64,000 nt of DNA, taken from assembly GCA_032622095.1 (NCBI GenBank), contig CP136069.1:44986194-45050193 (forward strand). The letters run 5' to 3'. The notes beneath the pieces are model-generated. The model ran no database searches. It saw only the letters and a program-made list of their open reading frames with translations, and was not told the origin of the DNA. The translations under genes were made by a program, and so were the position numbers. Positions 60,204 to 64,000 of this stretch are shown here, in pieces. Numbering within the stretch: the stretch's first letter is position 1; each line of letters begins with the position of its first letter. The stretch is from Siphonodentalium dalli. Lineage: Eukaryota; Mollusca; Scaphopoda; Gadilida; Siphonodentaliidae.

Positions 60204-62313
60204 TAGGGTCCTGCGAATTGGAGAATTTGATCGAATCGAATTCTGGAAATCGAATCGAATATCGAATCGAATCATATCTGTGTGTTGCATTCTCAATTGG
60301 GCATGTTTTGTCAACGATTAGATGTTTTGTGAAACGTTCTATCAACTCCATGCACGAAGTTCCATCATAACTTATGCGGCGATGAACCGTCGTTTACAAT
60401 ACTATTAACTTCAAATGATAATTGTCGAGAAAAAAAGGCAGATTAAAAAAAAACGTCCATGCGGCCATCACGACAATTAATAAAAAATCACTATACGGAT
60501 TATCAGAACTAAAATCACGCGAAATTTGTACAGTTTGCACGTACATGCAAAATTGCAAATCGACATTCGGAATCACCCGTTGTTATAAACTTGAAGTTGC
60601 AACAACAGTGGCAGGGTGGCCTTATTATGTAGTGCTGGATGCTTCTTGGACAGATGATTCCATAGATGGGTCATTGTCCCAAATGCCTGCGATTTATACA
60701 CCAGGTTGCATTCATCTCACGTGTAAGTCCCTGCACTACCTGCAGCCAGTGTTCGCGCTGTCGGTAGCCAAATTAGCCAATGGCTAATATTTTTCGAATT
60801 TGGCTAATAAAAATTTCATTTGGCTAAACTTTTGGCTAAAAAAAATTTTGACCCCAAATGGAGACTGAAAGCATGAATTTTTGGCAAGTAGGTTTTCAAT
60901 TCTGTGATGTGAACGATCTAGTCCGAAAACATCGTAAGTGGGAATATATCGCCGACTGTACAAAGGGAACTCGATCGCGAACAGTACAAAGGGAAACCCG
61001 TCACTCTGCACGAAACAGCAAAAAAAAAATATTTTACATTTAATCCGCTAATCCCCCATTGTCTGTCTGGTCACTCACGGGACTCCTGCACAATGCATGT
61101 TTATGATGGCATTGTATTTATGATGGTCAAGGTTTATGAGCACCAAGTGTAAGACAATAGCTTAATCAGCCAAATGTGAATCACGACAGATATTTTGGGG
61201 CTATTTGTCGTCAATACCGATACATTCAAAATAATATGCATGCTTTTATGACAGATTGTAATGTGATAATGGCGTAACAATATTCGTTATTAGTTTCCAG
61301 ATGTCACTTAAATATTTTCGCAAGGATAATTAATGTTTAATGATTTTTATAAAGATATTAATATAAAACATATTGATATAAAAATATTAATGACATTAAG
61401 AAGGACAATCCCGGGTGGTTACCCCCCCCCCCCCCCCCAAATCACTCTTTCACATAAAGAATATTAATTTTTAATAAATGATATATATAAAAATATTTCT
61501 AGTTCATCAAAATTAGTTAAATTATTGTGTATTTTACCTGTGTCTGTTAGATTTGACGTTTTAGTCATTTATTGTGAACCGACCAGAAAACGATGATTTA
61601 ACTTGGCCATAGTTTTTATTAATTTGGCTAAAAACATTTGGCTAAAGTTTTTTTCATTTGGCTAATAAAATTTTCATTTGGCTAAACTTTTGGCTAAAGT
61701 TTTTTTCGGTCCAGCGCGAACACTGCCTGCAGCTGTATCATGTTTAAAATAAACATGAATAACGACGACATTTTGTCAAGGGTCGAAGAACGCTCCGAAA
61801 TTGAAAGTAAACTCCAAAACAAAACATCGCCAAAATGCACTTTTCGATGCTGGGAACACGTGTTGTGTAAATTCTCAGCTATACTACATAATGCATAATC
61901 TGAGACGGATAGACGCGGATAACGCTAGCGGTTGCTCAGTCTCATAGCTATTATTATTCACGCGCGTTGTCGGTCCATCAGTGATCTCCGAGCTTTTGGC
62001 TACGATGTTCAAAGCTAGAATTCAGGCGTTCAGAATTCTGTAGTCCTATAGTGGCTAATTGCTGGCTATACTTATATTTAATATATATAATCGCGATGTA
62101 CAATAATAATTATAAGGTGCATATATACATCATTTTCTGTAATTAAATGGCACAAAAACAACTAAGATCGACGTGTGAACTTGTCCGTAAACAGCCTACT
62201 TTTCCATCAATGTATATTCGAAATTTCGAGTTGGCAATTTCGACTCGAATTCGAATCGAATTTGACTTTTGAATCGAATCTCGAATCGAATATCGAATAT
62301 TCGCAGGACCCTA
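60204..62313. mobile_element. 2.1-kb hAT-type element, perfect TSD TACCGGAC
   Basis: Ends 'tagggtcctgcgaat' and inverse 'attcgcaggaccct' + a, flanked by TACCGGAC (60196-60203, 62314-62321). Subterminal 'aatcgaatcgaat' repeats occur at both ends. It was inserted in a unit of the 205-bp tandem repeat that resumes at 62314. Short frames remain: 60422-60787 (121 aa) and 61764-61907 (MNNDDILSRVEERSEIESKL…), neither with recognised motifs. A hAT MITE is nested at 60747. Confidence 0.9.
60747..61725. mobile_element. 979-bp hAT MITE, perfect TSD CCTGCAGC
   Basis: Ends 'cagtgttcgcgctg' and 'cagcgcgaacactg', flanked by CCTGCAGC (60739-60746, 61726-61733). Inverted relative to 40470-41834, shares its subterminal 'ttggctaa' repeats, the 'gatcgcgaacagtacaaagg' zone and the frame FWQVGFQFCDVNDLVRK. 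A poly-C run (61422-61438) marks a length difference. Confidence 0.93.
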
Positions 62314-63530
62314 TACCGGACACAAACGAACATAACCGAAAACAAGTCCAAATAAGGCGTATATGAGGGAAATATATGAAATAAAGTTTAAAATGATGTG
62401 TGTATATGTAAGCTAGTGATATGTGAAGTTTGATGCAATTTGGTCGATTAAAAGTTATGTTAATGAAAGTTTTATGTAATTTTACGCCGTCTGCGCATAA
62501 GACAGAGTCCGGCGTGAAGGCGGCTAGCTCTATGAATACCGAACACAAGTTCAAATAAGGCATATATGAGGGAAATATATGAAATAAAGTTTATAATGAT
62601 GTGTGTGTATATGTAAGCTAGTGATATGTGAAGTTTGATGCAATTTGGTCGATTAAAAGTTATGTTAATGAAAGTTTTATGTAATTTTACGCCGTCTGCG
62701 CATAAGACGGAGTCCGGCGTGATGGCGGCTAGCTCTATGAATACCGAACACGAGTTCAAATAAGGCGTATAAGACGGAAATATATGAAATAAAGTTTATA
62801 ATGATGTGTGTGTATATGTAAGATAGTGATATGTGAAGTTTGATGCAATTTGGCCGATTAAAAGTTTAGTTATTTGTAGGTTTATGTACAATATTAGCTG
62901 TCGGCACGCAAACCAGAGTTCGGCAAGATGGTGGCTAACTCTATGAATACCGAAAACAAGTTCAAATAAGGCGTATATAATATAAGGGAAATATATAAAA
63001 TAAAGTTTGTACTGATGTGTATTTATATGTAAGTTAGTGATATGTGAAGTTTGATGCAATTTGGCCGATTAATAGTTTAGTTATTGAAGGTTTATGTACA
63101 ATATTAGCTGTCGGCACGCAAACCAGAGTTCGGCAAGATGGCGGCTAACTCTATGAATACCGAACACAAGTTCAAATAAGGCGTATATAAGGGAAATATA
63201 TAAAATAAAGTTTGTACTGATGTATATTTATATGTAAGTTAGTGATATGTGAAGTTTGATGCAATTTGGCCGATTAAAAGTTTAGTTATTTGTAGGTTTA
63301 TGTACAATATTAGCTGTCGGCACGCAAACCAGAGTTCGGCAAAATGGCGGCTAACTCTATGAATACCGAACACAAGTATAAAAGGGAAATATATAAAATA
63401 AAGTTTATAATGATGTGTATGTACATGTATATGTAAGTTAGTGGTATGTGAAGTCGGCACGCAAGCGAGAGTTCGGCGAAGATTTCTATGAATATATTGA
63501 ATATCGAACACAAGTCGAAATAAGGGATGA
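62314..63530. repeat. ~205-bp tandem repeat, about six units
   Basis: 'gaataccgaacacaagttca' recurs near 62315, 62537, 62741, 62948, 63157, 63364 and 63500 (period 204-209, the last shorter). Each unit has 'gggaaatata', 'gtgatatgtgaagtttgatg' and 'ggcggctaactctatgaata'. The left two intervals are one subtype (cgccgtctgcgcataagac), the right ones another (agctgtcggcacgcaaacc). The open frames inside come from the repeat. Confidence 0.92.
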
Positions 63531-64000
63531 TTAAGACATCAGCGATAGGTGATAATTAATTTCCCCTAACATATGCACTACGCAGTAGAGCCTTTGTTGC
63601 TGATTAATTACCGATGTGCGATCGCGGATTACTCTCGCTTACCGAAAAGATTTCAGGGATGTTTTGACAGTGATATTCAAGCAAGGTTTCACAGGTTTCA
63701 TAGAAACCAAAATGGTTGAATAAACAATATATGGGTGATGATTAAATGAGTTGATGGTGTCATATCCATGCCGATCTCATATTTTCTATCTCGCCATTCG
63801 ACGGAAAAACCAAATTCCAAGAAAAAAAGAAAATAATTTTATCATCAAAATCCTTTTCTTTTTTAGCTTCTTTCTTAATAAATGGCAAAAATATGAGGGG
63901 TGAAGGCGGGTCTAGCCCCCCCCCCCCCCCCCCCAATGACCCATATATACATCTCGCCATTCTGATCATTGATCTGAGTACATACAACATGTCTTCAAAG
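63530..64000. other. no recognisable feature
   Basis: AT-rich DNA with a run of about 17 C near 63918-63934. No exon or element ends seen. Confidence 0.5.

Noticed and set aside
62207-63513. Several minus-strand frames with 'CSVFIELAA' repeats
   Set aside because: They are translations of the 205-bp tandem repeat.

Overview
This is animal nuclear DNA: AT-rich, intron-dominated and full of transposon remnants. It has no operons and only a few recognisable protein-coding pieces. The repeat style points to a mollusc, most likely a bivalve: many short dispersed cassettes ending in runs of gacggacggacag, 'SINE-like' pieces such as 'ataactctagaa' and 'gaacttgacctgt', and many small hairpin DNA transposons. 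This assignment is inference.

The one gene recognised with confidence is the 5' part of NUP188, the large inner-ring scaffold nucleoporin of the nuclear pore, on the minus strand. Twenty coding exons (58805 down to 20374), plus a candidate first exon at 59582-59619, join through GT-AG introns with consistent phase. Together they encode about 634 residues, roughly the N-terminal third of a protein of about 1750 residues. They run from the N-terminal helices through the 'HGP..LAW' region to the SH3-like insert. The rest of the gene must lie left of 20374. I could not find its next exons in 1-20373, so the following intron is probably longer than 20 kb.

Region by region: 1-13.7 kb is dispersed repeats and palindromic elements, with a few unassigned open frames. 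13,733-20,314 is one large composite insertion with hAT-like ends, a BED zinc-finger ORF and long internal inverted repeats, lying just downstream of exon 21. 20.4-59.6 kb is the NUP188 exon-intron body. Its introns are loaded with three families of TTAA-flanked, piggyBac-like hairpin MITEs, hAT MITEs with clean 8-bp target duplications, and other foldback elements. 60.2-62.3 kb is a hAT-type element carrying a second hAT MITE, inserted in a ~205-bp tandem repeat that continues to about 63.53 kb.

The most striking structures are four. The intron between exons 20 and 21 is built almost entirely of a 33-bp minisatellite that repeats the exon end plus its own 5' splice site. Two 51-nt, same-phase neighbouring exons both fit the SH3-like loop. 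One intron holds four layers of nested transposons. Two different TTAA MITE families share one hairpin stem module.

All protein calls rest on reading translations by eye against remembered family patterns. No database search was run.
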